The notes: a model not told the origin generated them from the sequence alone. Positions 21,239 through 32,209 are shown, counted from the first letter of the stretch. The stretch: DNA of 64,000 nt from Rhizomys pruinosus (GCA_009823505.1 VZQC01006595.1:186001-250000); one strand, 5' to 3'. A program made the numbers and translations.

Positions 21239-21394
21239 CACCCCCCGGGCCTGGGATGATGGCTGGACAGCACATTTGCTCATGAACAGACTTAGAGGAG
21301 AAACACTCTACAGACATGAGGGGTCTCTCCCAAAGGCTGGCAGGGCACTGCCTGGCAAGTGACAGTTCCCTCTCCTTGCACCCACAGGGCTCAC

Positions 21395-21730
21395 CTGCTT
21401 GGTTGGTGGTGATGTTCACTGAGGCGAACTGGGGCGAGAAGGGGCTCTGGTCAGTGACTCCATTCACGGCCTGGATCTCGAAGGTGTACTGAGTGTGGGC
21501 CAGCAGGTCACTGATGTAGATCCGAGGCTCAGTCAGGCCCAGCTGGCGTGGTGCGTACTGCACATTGTCCCCGCAGCGGGTGCAGGCGCCCCGTCCTGAG
21601 CCACAGCTCTTACAGATGATGTTGTAGACGAGGTCCTCTCGGCCCCCCGAGTCTCGGGGTGGTGTCCACTCTAGCATGAGTGATGTCTCATTGACGCTGG
21701 AGATCACAGCCTGGGGTGCAGAGGGGATGG
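21395..21730 (-). CDS. Ephb2: Ephb2 exon 5 (first fibronectin type III domain)
   Basis: This internal coding exon encodes the first extracellular fibronectin III domain of EphB2. The minus strand reads IPSAPQAVISSVNETSLMLEW at the start and FASVNITTNQA at the end, with the FNIII core tryptophan and the late tyrosine/leucine pattern (YISDLLAHTQYTFEI). Two N-glycosylation sequons (NET and NIT) and a four-cysteine insert (CKSC...CTRC) typical of Eph receptors are visible. Boundaries are tcccctccccag before the exon and GTGAGC after it. The length is 336 bp and the phase is 1-1, so this exon is a symmetric domain cassette: skipping would remove FNIII-1 cleanly. The split codons with exon 4 (A+CC, Thr) and exon 6 (G+CA, Ala) rebuild the expected EphB2 sequence. 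Confidence 0.98.
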
Positions 21731-23198
21731 CTGGGGAGGGGACAGGGGGCTCAGAGGAGGCCGTGGGTGCTGTCCCCACTCCATGCCTACTGCCTCCTCC
21801 ACTGGCCCACCCACCGAAAAGAAGCTTCTAGAATGTGTTATCCTGTTGTTTGATATCTACCTTCCCCTGGCTCCTGGGGACAAAACCTGACACTATTCAC
21901 CCAATTTTATGGTGTGCTTATATATGTTGTGTGTGTGTGGTGGATATGGTTATAGGGTATGTTTATATGGTATATATATATAATGTGTGTGTAGGTCTAT
22001 GTGTGTGGTGTTTGTGTGTATGGTGTGTGTATGTGTGTGGTATGTATATGCATGTGTATGTATTTATGTAGTATGTGTGTGCGGTATTCATGTATGGTAT
22101 GTGTGTGTGATATGTGTGAGTATGGTGTATGTATATATAGAACATATTTATGGAATGTGTATGGTATATGAATGTGTGTGGTATGAGTGTTGTGTATGTT
22201 GTGTAACTATGGAATGTGTGTGTCTCTATGGTGGTGTGAGTATGGAATGTATGTGTAGGGTCTGTGTGGTGTGTATGAGGAGTGTGTGTCTGTGTGGTGC
22301 ATGTGTGGTATGTGGTATGCGTGTGTGTTTGCATACAGGTGAGTGTGCAGGTGTATGTGAGGACGAGGCAGGACATCTAATGTCTTCTAACAGTCTCCAC
22401 CTACTGGCTAGAAGTGGGACCTCTCCATTTTGGTGAGGCTGGCTGGTCAGCTGCTCCTGGGATCACCTGTCTCCATCCACCAGTGCTGCATTCCAGGCAC
22501 ACACAGCCTCGCCCGGCTTTTTACACAGACACCAGGGATGCCCACTCAGACCCTCAAGCATGCACCGCAAGCGCTCCTACCCAGTGAGCATCTCCTCAGC
22601 TCCCTAGAGCCGTGTCTTAGCACACAACTAGCACACGTCCCTTGTCCTTGCCTGCTTTCTGCTACACAGGGTATGCATGAGACTGGACTTCCGCAGCCAT
22701 GGTGGAGTGTGAAGTGACCTTAAGGGTGGAAGCCAGATGCTCTAGAGGCCATCATGAGTTCCCACTCTGCCCCAGGACTGAGCTCCTGATCTCCTTCACC
22801 AGAGAGAACCGCTCTGCGTGGTTTAAGGCACTAGCGTCAGCTCTGTGAATGGCACTTCTTACCAGTGCAGGGGATAGAATACTGCTCTTTCCTAGAGAAC
22901 CTTGGCTTCTGACCTGGGGTTCAGGCCACAGCAGCAGACTGGACCCTGAGCATCCTTGGCTACAGAAGCCCCCTGTGCTGGTTGCTCTGCCCCACCCTTC
23001 TGTGAATCAAGATCTTGATTTCATCCTTCCTGAAACTGAACAGAAGGGGATAGAGGCCAGATGCCACCGTTCAGTGTCAACCCTGGGACTGGTTTTCTGT
23101 CTCCTCCCTCCAGGCCCTTGGCTGCTGCTATCGGTGACCATTTCCCTTGCTCCTCGCCTTTCGGTGAGTGGACTGGGGCAGGGTGGGGCAGGACGCAC
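21731..23198 (-). other. Ephb2: Ephb2 intron 4
   Basis: This 1468-bp intron runs from the GTGCGT donor of exon 4 to the tccccag acceptor of exon 5. Its main content is a degenerate dinucleotide tract (21918-22365) that is CA-rich in the RNA and ends about 190 nt before the exon 5 acceptor. The rest (22366-23198) appears unique, with no recognisable SINE. Confidence 0.93.
21918..22365. repeat. degenerate (GT)n/(GTAT)n tract in intron 4
   Basis: About 450 bp of gtgtgtatgg-type sequence on the + strand, so CA-rich in the Ephb2 RNA. It ends about 190 nt upstream of the exon 5 acceptor. Confidence 0.95.
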
Positions 23199-23354
23199 TT
23201 GTGCAGGGCATGTCCAGGGGGTCCAGGTCCGCCCTGTAGTAGCCATTGCGGCACACACAGTTGGTGGCGCCCTCGGAGGTGGTGCGGCTGTTGATGGGGC
23301 AGTGGGTGCAGGCCTCGTCCCCCTGGTTGGCCTTGAAGGTCCCTGATGGACAAC
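23199..23354 (-). CDS. Ephb2: Ephb2 exon 4 (cysteine-rich, EGF-like part of ectodomain)
   Basis: This internal coding exon belongs to the EphB2 receptor tyrosine kinase, which binds ephrin-B ligands at the cell surface and signals in axon guidance, synapse formation and tissue boundaries. The minus strand reads CPSGTFKANQGDEACTHCP, later NCVCRNGYYRADLDPLDMPC, which I recognise as EphB2. Six cysteines are encoded, as expected of the cysteine-rich segment between the ligand-binding and fibronectin domains. The acceptor is ctctccag before the exon and the donor is GTGCGT after it. The length is 156 bp, the usual Eph exon 4 size. It starts and ends in phase 1 (last two bases of a Gly codon, first base of a Thr codon), so skipping would keep frame. 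The previous exon (ligand-binding domain) is not in the window. Confidence 0.97.
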
Positions 23355-23721
23355 CTGGAGAGAACACAGGGTCAGTCACTGGGGAGGCCAGGCTACGTGG
23401 ACAGAGGCCACAGCCTCTAGTTCTGCTCCGACCTGGTGGGAGGCAGGGTGGGGGGGCTGGGTGGAATCTGAGTTTAACCTGGTTAGCTGAGAACTACTAA
23501 CCAGTCAGCAACTAGATGACATTTGAGACGTTTTCATTATAGACAAAGAGGCCTAGAGTTGTCAGGCCATGCTGGGAGTGACATGGTACCAGCCAAAGAC
23601 ACTGTCAGAGCCACACAGACCCTGGTCTGAGACCCTGCCTGGCCACATACTAGGCCTGTGACAAGAGGCTTAACAACCTGAGATGAAATTTCCGTATCTA
23701 TAAAAGAACTATTATCTTTTA

Positions 23722-23938
23722 AAACAATTATTTATATTTTATGTGTATGAGTGTTATGCTTGCATGTATGTAAGTACATTCATGTTATGAAATGCCTGCA
23801 GATGCCAGAAGAGGGCATTGGAAGCCCTGGAACTGGAGTTACAGATGTTGTTAGCCACCATATGGGTACTGGGATTCGAACCTGGGTCTTGTGCAAGAGC
23901 AGCCAGTGCTCTTAGCAGCTGAGCCAGCTCTCCAGTCC
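23722..23938 (-). repeat. older B2-family SINE
   Basis: atgtgtatgagtgttatgct, then ggaactggagttacagatgt and gagccagctctccagtccc read as a reverse B2 without the young gcaatgccgcgg module. Diverged. Confidence 0.85.
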
Positions 23939-23958
23939 CTAAAATGACTATCTTAAGG

Positions 23959-24198
23959 GGCTGGAGAGATGGCTCAAAGATTAAGAGCACTGACTGCTCT
24001 TGCAGAGTTCCTGGGTTCAATTCCCAGCACCCACATGGTGGCTAAGAACCATCTTTAAGCTCTGGTGGTGGCGCATGCCTTTAATCCCAGCACTTGGGAG
24101 GCAGAGGCAGGCAGATCTCTGTGAGTTTAAGGCCAGCCTGTTCTACAGAGTGAGTTCTGGGCCAGCTGGAGCTATAGGTAGACCCTGTCTCAAAAAAT
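23959..24198 (+). repeat. chimeric SINE: B2-type tRNA head fused to B1
   Basis: A B2-like head (gctggagagatggctcaaag to ggtggctaagaaccatcttt) runs directly into a B1 body (tggtggcgcatgcctttaat to gaccctgtctcaaaaaa). One 12-bp duplication, actatcttaagg, flanks the whole unit (23947-23958 and 24199-24210), so it was inserted as a single RNA copy. Confidence 0.85.
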
Positions 24199-24649
24199 AC
24201 TATCTTAAGGCCCATGTGTGCAGGTGAGTATTTTGCATTCCCACATACAATGCATACACAGCCCTTACATAGGCTGGGCTCCTAGTGAAAAGTGTTTGCT
24301 GTACACAGTTTGGCTAATTTATTTAGCTAAGGGGGCCTGCGGTACCAGGTTTAGCCTGAGGGGGCAGTGGTCACACTCGGGCAGCTGCTAGCACTCTGTG
24401 ATCTCGCAGGGGTTGGGGCATCCTTGATGGCCAGCCCTGCAGTTCAGAGCATCCTCTAGACAGTTATGGTGTGAGAGTTTGTTCACATCTACCCATCCCT
24501 TCTTGCTGGCCCAGGCCGGGCATCACAAGGTTGATGGTTAGGCTCTGCCTCTCTCAGCCTGAGTAGGTGGGTAGGAAAGAGCTTCAGAGGACGTCTTTCC
24601 CAGGGTTCGAGTTCACCGTCAGGCCAGGGGCCCTCACCTGAAGGGCATT

Positions 24650-24740
24650 CGTTCCATGCCTGGGTGCTGTCTGGCCTTTTAGCAAGTGACTGCACCTCTC
24701 TGAACATCAGTTTCCTTGTGTCTAAGCAGGTAACACAAAC
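24650..24740 (+). repeat. MIR fragment
   Basis: gcaagtgactgcacctctct followed by gaacatcagtttccttgtgt is the forward MIR core. Confidence 0.7.
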
Positions 24741-25129
24741 TGTGCTAGTTCTTCCCAGCCTTGTCTTCAGGCTTCCCTTCCAAGTCCCGGTCTTGGCAGC
24801 TCATCTTCCCCATGGTTTCCAGCCCAGAGACCCTGCCTTTCCTGGGGTTTTGAGCAGACCTGAGTCCCAGGGCTTTGTGCTCTGCCGTAATTACCCATTT
24901 AGGTTTCCCAGCCACTTCCTTGGCATTCCCAGAATTGAAGCCACACCCCTTTCACCACCTCTTCTCCTGTGCCTGGTCTTGAAGCTGGTATTCAGCAAGT
25001 GCTCTGTAAGTGCTTCTTAAAGCTGCCTGTGTAGGTGGGAAGTGTTCAGGCGCTGGAGGATGCACATCCTGGAGGGCAGCGCACACAGGGTTTAGTGGGC
25101 AGGCTCCTTAGCAAAGCCCTAGATCCGCT

Positions 25130-25360
25130 TTCGCGTGCGGCATGACCCTGGCTTCCTCCTCTGTAAAACGGGCCAATAGTATCTCTTCTTGGAGCTGCCA
25201 AGGTATACCCCTGGTTCTCCTCTGTGAAGAACAGATAGAACAATTCTGGCAATAATGCAGCTACCTGGCTCAAAACCAAGCTGCTGAGTGACCTTGGATG
25301 AGTTAATTGACCTCTCTGAGCTGCAGTTACCTTACTGGAGAAAATCTGCCATTGGGCAGA
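25130..25360 (+). repeat. two MIR fragments
   Basis: gcatgaccctggcttcctcc with ctgtaaaacgggccaatagt (about 25138-25190) and gtgaccttggatgagttaat with gacctctctgagctgcagtt (about 25283-25345) both match the forward MIR core. Confidence 0.6.
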
Positions 25361-26294
25361 GAAGAGGCTGCAGGAGTGGCATGGTATCACAGTAGGGATT
25401 AGGGGGAAAGAGGAGGGGCTGGCACAACTGATGGCTGATGCACAGGAGGCCACATATGCTAGGCCAAGCACAGCTCCCAGGGGACATTAGAAAACATCCC
25501 TTTCCTCAGGCCTGCATCTCCTGCCTGCCTCTTGAAGTACTTGCTGGAGGTGAACCAGCAAAGATGGTGACTGAGATAATCAATAGGCACCTTGGCTGAT
25601 GTCACAACTGTCGAGGCCCCAGTGGCCCCCGTGACAGCACCAAGGAGGGCTTTGAGGTATTATTACGACCCTGTGGTAGACATGGGGGCCCAGCAGTCCT
25701 GAGTGCCCAAAAGCACATGGCTGACCCTGCCCTAAGGATCTGGTCACTTTGACCTCTGGAAGCTCAGCTGGCCCTGAGCTGCAGGTCACCCTGCCTCTCC
25801 CATGTGCAGACGGTAATGAAAGCATTAACTGGGGTGGTTACTGTCCTAGGACCTGGCTTTAGCAGCAGGGTGGGGTGGGCCCAGGCAGGCTAGCCTGGCC
25901 TTTCCCACTCTGCCTTTGAGCCTAGAGCGACTTCCTTCACACCCACAGCCCCTAAGTCCTGCGGGAGATCTGGTGGGTCAGCACCTGCTGCCCTAGGCAC
26001 CCTCCGGGGGCTCTTTTCTCTCTGTAGCCCTTGAGTTTAGCTCTGCGTCCTCAGCTATCAGCCTTTGCTGGTGCCGACAGGGGAGTACCACTGTCTCCAC
26101 GTGGCCTGGGGGATCCTGGGGCATCAAGCCATGCCCTCTGCAGCCTGGCACTGCCCCACAGTTGGCCTCCCCAAGTTTATGTCCTTCTCTGCACATAGGA
26201 GCCAGAGGCTTGTGGGAGAGTTACAGCCATCTTCGGGCCCCAAGCTCAGACTTCTCCCGCTCCAGAGAGATACAGCTGAGTCCTGATCCATATT
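25361..26294. other. apparently unique intron 3 sequence
   Basis: No repeat family or exon was recognised. The segment is moderately GC-rich and ends at the CT microsatellite. Confidence 0.45.
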
Positions 26295-26363
26295 TTCTCT
26301 CTCTCTCTCTCTCTCTCTCTCCCTCCCTCCCTCCCTCCCTCCCTCCCTCCCTCCCTCCCTCTC

Positions 26364-26404
<41 letters not shown>
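26295..26404. repeat. (CT)n-(CCCT)n-(CT)n microsatellite
   Basis: A perfect CT run, then about ten CCCT units, then another CT run. The total is about 110 bp. Confidence 0.97.
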
Positions 26405-26407
<3 letters not shown>

Positions 26408-26582
26408 ACACCAGCTACTCCATCTGGACCGTTTTCCTGGCTGTTGTGCTACTCTTCTGTGTCCAGGCCACCCTGATCCCAGACAGGTCGCCCCATCACC
26501 AGATACCCTCAGGCCCCGAGCTTCCTCAGATCTGTTCCCTGCTGTCCTGGGAGGTGGCTTCGCAGTCCATGGTCACCAAGAA

Positions 26583-26624
26583 CGGTTCCCCCCTTTTCCC
26601 AGTCGGTTCCCCCCTTTTCCCAGT
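26583..26624. repeat. 21-bp perfect tandem duplication
   Basis: The unit cggttccccccttttcccag plus t occurs at 26583-26603 and 26604-26624 without mismatch, so it is recent. Confidence 0.92.
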
Positions 26625-26845
26625 CGGCTCCTCCTCTCCTCCCACCCCCTGCAGCCACTCAATTACCAGGTCTACCCCCTCAGTAGGATTCCACGCCTGC
26701 CTCTTCTTGGCTACCTCCCACCCCTTCGGGAAGCTAGAAATCTCTTCCCGCCCACTCCTTGGCCTAGCAGGGCCATCTGGACTTCTCCAGCCCAACCTTC
26801 AGAGCAATCTCTCTAAAGTACAAGCCTTTCCTTCTTGTTGAAAGA

Positions 26846-27175
26846 GAAACAATCCCAGACAATGGAATATTATTTGGCTGCAAAAAGGAATGGAGCCCTG
26901 ATAAGGGCTCCCACCAGGGAACCTTGAAAACACTGTGCTCTGTGAAAGACACCAGTCAGAAAAGTATGATTCCATTTATAGGATACAGGGCCAGAAGAGA
27001 CACATTTGAAGAGACAGGAAGTCGATGAATGACTGCCGAGGGCAGGGGACAGGGGACAGGGAAGAATGGGAAATGACTGCTAATGGGTAACAGGCTTGCT
27101 TTGGGGTTGGTGAAAACGCCCTGAAATTGATTGTGGCAGTGCTCGCCTGGTCCTGTGAATACACTAACACCCCCA
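26846..27175 (+). repeat. ancient L1 (L1M-type) 3' end fragment
   Basis: aatggaatattatttggctg, then gaaccttgaaaacactgtgc, tatgattccatttatagg and aaatgactgctaatgggtaa are the 3' end motifs of old mammalian L1M elements. No intact reading frame remains. Confidence 0.8.
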
Positions 27176-28586
27176 GATGGGCCCTTCTGAGCAGGTGGAT
27201 CAAGAGGTATATGCTTAATGCCCCAACACAGCTGCTGTTTCAAGCACCACTCTGGAGAGCCAAGGCTCTTTAGAGCCCCACAGACGTCAAGCGGGGCACT
27301 GCCCATTCCCCTCTACCTTGATGTCCACCCGTGTTCCTCTTGCACTCATTCACATGTGGTGGCCACCCCACACTTCCTGTCCTCACCGCCTGGACTGCCT
27401 TCCCTCTGTCACTGGACCACTCTCACCCCTTCTACAAAGTCTCCTGAGCCCCCCAGCAGTTTGCCACCTGTTTTAATAGCTTACTTATAGATCCATGGAC
27501 CTGGCTGGGCTCTTTAACCCTAAGGCCTTGCCAGTGACCTGGGGGGTTAGCAGGGAAGTAAGCTGTGGGAAACAGCAGCTCAAGCCTTCTGTTGACGTTT
27601 GGGGAAACTGAGGCCCAAAGAGGCACAGACAGACATGGTTCTTGGGACTTAGCTCTCTTCTCCCCTGACCCTAAGAGAGGTCTGGGCCAGCTACCCACCA
27701 CAGTGCACTATGGAACCCCCGGATCCTCTAGGTGGGCAGGTACCCATCTCACCAACATTTGGATGTTGCATGCCCAAGCTGGAAGACAAGGAGGCCTGGA
27801 TTGAGAGCAGAGCTAGGCAGCTCAACCTGACTATGTGGCTTGAGTAGGTCTCTGACCCTCGGAGATACCAATTACTGTCTGGAATAGGGTTGAGGAGACC
27901 TGCCTGGCATAGGTGCCAGGCCTGCTCGGGGCTTCCCTGCCCCACTTTTGCCCCTGCCAATCCTCCCCAGTGGCGGTAGGGATTTTCTGGACAGAAGCTC
28001 AGATGCAACACACTGTTCAACTGAGAATAGATCCATGAGGCCTGAGGGTCTCCTGGCCGCTTCCTGCCACCTAAGCCTCACGGGGACCTAGCCTCCAGTT
28101 CCCGAATGCGGATCTCCCTTGCAGGCCTCTGCCAGGCTGTACCCCCTGCCTGCTGACTTGTCTAAGCTACTTAAAGGTCACCCCCTTAGAAAAGCTGGCC
28201 AGGCTACTGTTAAAGTGCCAAAGTGTTGCATGCTGGGTTCGCCTCAGGCTCTGCTCCACTTCAGTGGCCGTCAGTTTGTGACAGCATTAGAAAGCAGTCC
28301 AAGGCCTGTATGTCCCAGGTCTGCCCACCCCACTGACTCCAGCTCCCAGCCCTGGAGGGACCCAGGAGGTGTTCTGAGTCTGTGAGTTGAGCAGAGCAAT
28401 GGGTCCTCAGGAGGCTCTGAGAAGCAGATGAGAAGTGGGCAGGGGCTGGGCTCCTCTTCATGACCCTGTCAGGTCACTTCATACACAGACCCAGTTCCAC
28501 CTCCCACTTGGTCCCCTCTATCTGCTCCACATAGAGTGGCCAGTTCTCAAATGAAAGCCCAAACCATAGTCCCTGGACACTGATTA
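27176..28586. other. mostly unique intron 3 sequence
   Basis: A probable reverse MIR piece lies at about 27592-27640 (ggggaaactgaggcccaaag). Nothing else was recognised. Confidence 0.45.
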
Positions 28587-28705
28587 TTTTTTCAACTTAG
28601 CCCAGGCTGGCCTTGAACTCACAATGTAGCCAAGGATGACCCTGAACTTCTGGTCCTCCTGCTTCTATCTCCAGAGTGTTGGGATCACAGGCCGTGCTGG
28701 GTAAA
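28587..28705 (-). repeat. B1/B4 relic
   Basis: cccaggctggccttgaactc, then atgtagccaaggatgaccct and gagtgttgggatcacaggcc are the reverse of a B4-type B1 part. Confidence 0.7.
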
Positions 28706-29363
28706 CACTCCCGAGCTGTGCTGCATCTCCAGCTCTACGCCAGTCATGGCTCCAGGCCTCCTGGCCGTTTCTCAGCTACTCGACGTCCTTTGGTAGCCCG
28801 GCTGCACAGCCTGCGTCTTTCTCCCCAGTGTCTCCCTGTACTTCCTTCCTGCACAGATCCACTCTGTTCCCCTCCGCAGACGCTAAACCAGCCAGCCAGT
28901 TATCAAGAAGCCTGACTCAAGTCTGAGCTTGTGTATTGTGTGTGCTCCCCAGAGCTAATTCCAGGTGACCAACCTGAGCAAGGGGCTGCTGTGCTGCTGG
29001 AAATGTGCACAGCTGGTTCTGGCAAGACGACGTGACGTGGGGCTGATCTTGGCCCTGCTATGGGAGCCAAGGCTGGAGGAGGGCCGATCCTACACATACT
29101 ATGTGTGCAGTAGGTTCTGTTAGCTAGCTCCTGGGTGCAGCTTGGGGTTGGACAGAATGACATGCACAAAGTGCCTGGAACTCAGCGCCTGTTCTACGTG
29201 TCCTCAAGCACTCTCAGCCTCTAGCAAGTCCAGGAACCTTCCAGGGCCCATCCCGGGCCCAGCACTTAGCGCTGTATGGCCCAGATTCTCCTGCTTCATC
29301 GTGTCACTGCTCACCAGAGTTGGTACTGTTACCCTTCCCCTTTTATAGGAAAGGAACCCAAGG

Positions 29364-29560
29364 GCTGTCAAGATGGCTCAGTGGGCAAGGGTGCTTGCCA
29401 CCAAGCTCGATGACGGAAGTTCAATCCCTAGGACCCTACATGGTAGAAGGAAAGAACAAATTCCTACAGACTGTCCTATGATTTCTACAGATGTGCTATG
29501 GCAGGAACATGTGTACACACACACGCGCGTGCACACACACACACACACACACGTAAAAGA
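29364..29560 (+). repeat. B3 SINE with (CA)n tail
   Basis: caagatggctcagtgggcaa, gcttgccaccaagctcgatg and ctacatggtagaaggaaaga are B3 head and body motifs. A CA run at 29515-29552 follows. Confidence 0.8.
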
Positions 29561-31495
29561 AGAAACCGAGGCCTGAGGTGGAGACATGGCCACAGAAGCA
29601 GAGCTGGGCCCTGTAGCCCAGGACTCTATCTAGGCAGCTCGTGCCCTCTGCAGAGCGCTTGGCCAGGAGGCCTGATGGCAGCCAGCAGGGACAGAAGAGG
29701 GATTACAGGGAAACAGATTTTCTCCCTGCCTGCCTCCCCTGGACTCCGGGGATAGGTGATAATTGACCAAGCAAGGCCCAAGCCAGTGGAGGCAGGGCTC
29801 CATCTGGGCCTGGCATGGTGGGTCTGCTAATTGGCAGAGTGATCCTCGGGGCTCGCCTGCTGCCTCTGCCCCCTTGTCTTGGGGATTCTGGATTAGTTTC
29901 AAAGATACTTGAAGTCAACTGCTGGGCCACACCTGGTATGCTGGGCAGGGCAGGGAGCTTGGAAACAGCACCTCTTCTTTTGGGGGTGCTGTAGACAGAA
30001 GGCTGTCAGTGTTCTGGGGAGAACTGTCACTGTAAGAGGTCCCCTGCCCCCTGTGCCCATGTCCTACTTGTCACTCCTCTCCTCTGCTGAGCTTGAATTT
30101 GGGCATGGTCTGGAGTTGCTGCGTGACCACAGGCAAGTGACTTAACCTCTCTGTGCTTTAGTTCCCTGGCAGTGCAATGAAGATAATGACAACGCTGACC
30201 TTTTATCTGTCGGGATGATTAAATGAATTATTAGAAGTGGACTGGGAATGGTGCCGGGCCTGTGGTCAGTGTGAAACAGTGCTTGCTGTGGTCACAGGTG
30301 GAACTTCCCTTACCTGAAATACCTGGAAGTACTTTAGATTTCAGATGGTGGAATATTTGCACAGACACAATGTGCTCTTGGGCATGGGGCCCAAGTCTGG
30401 AACATGACATTCATTCATGTTTGCACACATCTTATACTCGTCACCTGAAGGTCATTTAACACAATCTTTTAAACAACTCTGTGCCCGGAAAAGTTTCCTG
30501 GTATTGAGTTCCCAATTGTGGCCTCGGGTTTAGGATTTTGGAGCATTTTAGCTTCAGCTGTTTTCCTTCGGCACGCCCGACTGTTCGCACTCGCTGGCTT
30601 TCAAGCTTAGAGGCACGGCAGCAGGACTCAGCCCATCCTCAGGAGTCCAGGCTGTGGGGACAGGAGTCCTCAGTTTACCTAGTAGGCAGCTGTATCTCAC
30701 TGGGACACTGAGGAAAAAAAAGGCCCAACCTCAGACACCAGGGGTGGTTTGCCATGCCTTCCTTCAGCCAGCTTGCCCCCTGCCCCCAGGCTGAGGTGGC
30801 CGAGAGGACAGCCTAGGATCCACAGCTCCTGGTCTGCAAGGCAGTGGCTCTCCTGACCACCTTGGGATCCCCAGGAAGCACTGGGGTCTGGATGAGAAGG
30901 GGAACAAAAAGACTAGAGGGGAGTGGCTGAGGCTGGATGGCTGTGGGCGGTGTGAGCCGGCGGCTTCTGCAGCACGGCGCTTCTCTGTGCCTGTGCAGGC
31001 AGGGGCCAAAGGACCGTCTCTAGACCCTGGGTGTGGGCAGTCTTGGGCCCTGCACTGTGGGAGGGCTGATCTCCACACTGCCAGGGCCTGGTGCTGTGCC
31101 CCAGTCAGGGCAGGGCAGGACAGGGCAGGGCAGGCTGGCAGTGTCCCTGTGGCTGAGTGGGAGGGGCTGGTGCTAACCTCAGGCAAAGTGCATTTTGTGT
31201 TTTACAGCTTCCTGCTCTTGCCACCCAGGTTAACCCTGACAGACAGTCCCCTGGGCCAAGCCAGGCAAGATGCCCATTCAGGTCCTTGGGAACAATCGCA
31301 GAACCACAACACTGCTGGCAGGCAGAGGGAGAGCTTCCTACGCAGTCCCGTGGGCCGGCTGCACCACGAGTGGGACAGGAGCCTCTCCAGTCACATGGGC
31401 TCGTGACTAGCGTGCACACTAGGAGGTGACACCTTCATTTTACTGTTTTGCAGAACTGAGGTTTGGCCCAAGGCCAATGAACAACATCTCCAGCC
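29561..31495. other. repeat-poor intron 3 segment with one MIR
   Basis: The MIR at 30105-30245 is the only clear repeat. At 31105-31135 the motif agggcaggac/agggcagggc is locally repeated. No exon signals or coding frame were recognised. Confidence 0.5.
30105..30245 (+). repeat. MIR SINE
   Basis: cgtgaccacaggcaagtgac, then ttaacctctctgtgctttag and gatgattaaatgaattatta give a well-preserved forward MIR. Confidence 0.85.
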
Positions 31496-31507
31496 CTATT
31501 TTTACTT

Positions 31508-31650
31508 GTTTCTTTTTGAGACAGGGTCTCCCTGTAGCCCCCGCTGGCCTGGAACTCGCTGTGTAGATCAGGCTGACCTTGAACTCACAGAGATCTGCTT
31601 GCCTCTGCCTCGAAAGTGCTGGGACTAAAGGTGTGTGCCACCACGCCCAG
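31508..31650 (-). repeat. B1 SINE (older of a nested pair)
   Basis: A reverse B1 whose target-site duplication ctatttttactt lies at 31496-31507 and 31799-31810. The right copy is displaced by the second B1, which entered at its 5' junction. Confidence 0.93.
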
Positions 31651-31655
31651 CTTCT

Positions 31656-31790
31656 TTTTGGTCTTTTTGAGACAGGGTCTCCCTGTAGCCTCCGCTGGCC
31701 TTGAACTCCCTCTGCAGACCAGGTTGGCCTTGAACTCACAGCCTCTGCCTCCCGTGTGCTGGGATTAAAGGTATGCACCATCACACCTGG
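31656..31790 (-). repeat. B1 SINE (younger of a nested pair)
   Basis: A reverse B1 with ttggtctttttgagacaggg, lacking about 9 bp around the agatctgc position. It is flanked by cccagcttct at 31646-31655 and 31791-31800. Confidence 0.92.
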
Positions 31791-31810
31791 CCCAGCTTCT
31801 ATTTTTACTT

Positions 31811-31985
31811 TCTACCCAGACAGGCCTTGAACTTACGATCCTCCTGTCTCAACCTCCCAAGTAGCTTGGGTTCCAGGTCTTTGTTACCAGGCCTGGCTGT
31901 TGTTGTCCCCATTTTAGAGATGAGGAAACTGAGGGAAGGAAGTATCTCATGAAAGCCACACGCAGTCAAGGGCCAGAGCCACGTG
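31811..31985 (-). repeat. old B1-type relic followed by MIR
   Basis: gacaggccttgaacttacga and ccaagtagcttgggttccag are a B1-like relic. From about 31905, ccattttagagatgaggaaa with ctgagggaaggaagtatctc is a reverse MIR. Confidence 0.6.
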
Positions 31986-32209
31986 CTTCCGAGGTAGGAC
32001 TGCCACCAGCTATTCCTTGCATGCCCGTCCTGCTAGGTCCCCAGACTTCCCAGGACGATGGCCCTGGGTCAAGTCTGGGCTACCCCTGCTGCCCTGGCTC
32101 CCACAGGGACCAGCCAGGGAAAGCTAGCCATGCTGTACCCCACCTACCCAGCCTCCTCGACCTGCCCTGACCAGGCAGAGCTTAGTGGAACTTGTCAAAA
32201 CTACCAAGT

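Larger units (their letters stand above)
6827..21394 (-). other. Ephb2: Ephb2 intron 5
   Basis: This 14.6-kb intron lies between exon 5 (donor GTGAGC) and exon 6 (acceptor ctcttgcag). It holds B1 and B2 SINEs clustered at 7.5, 13.5-15.5 and 18-18.9 kb, a 730-bp CA-rich tract at 8.7-9.4 kb, MIR fragments, and repeat-poor stretches at 9.4-13.4, 15.5-18.0 and 19.5-20.9 kb. No coding potential consistent with a nested gene was seen. Confidence 0.92.

Noticed and set aside
26846..27175. Possible coding retroelement
   Set aside because: Only the non-coding 3' end of an ancient L1M is present; no reverse transcriptase frame is seen.
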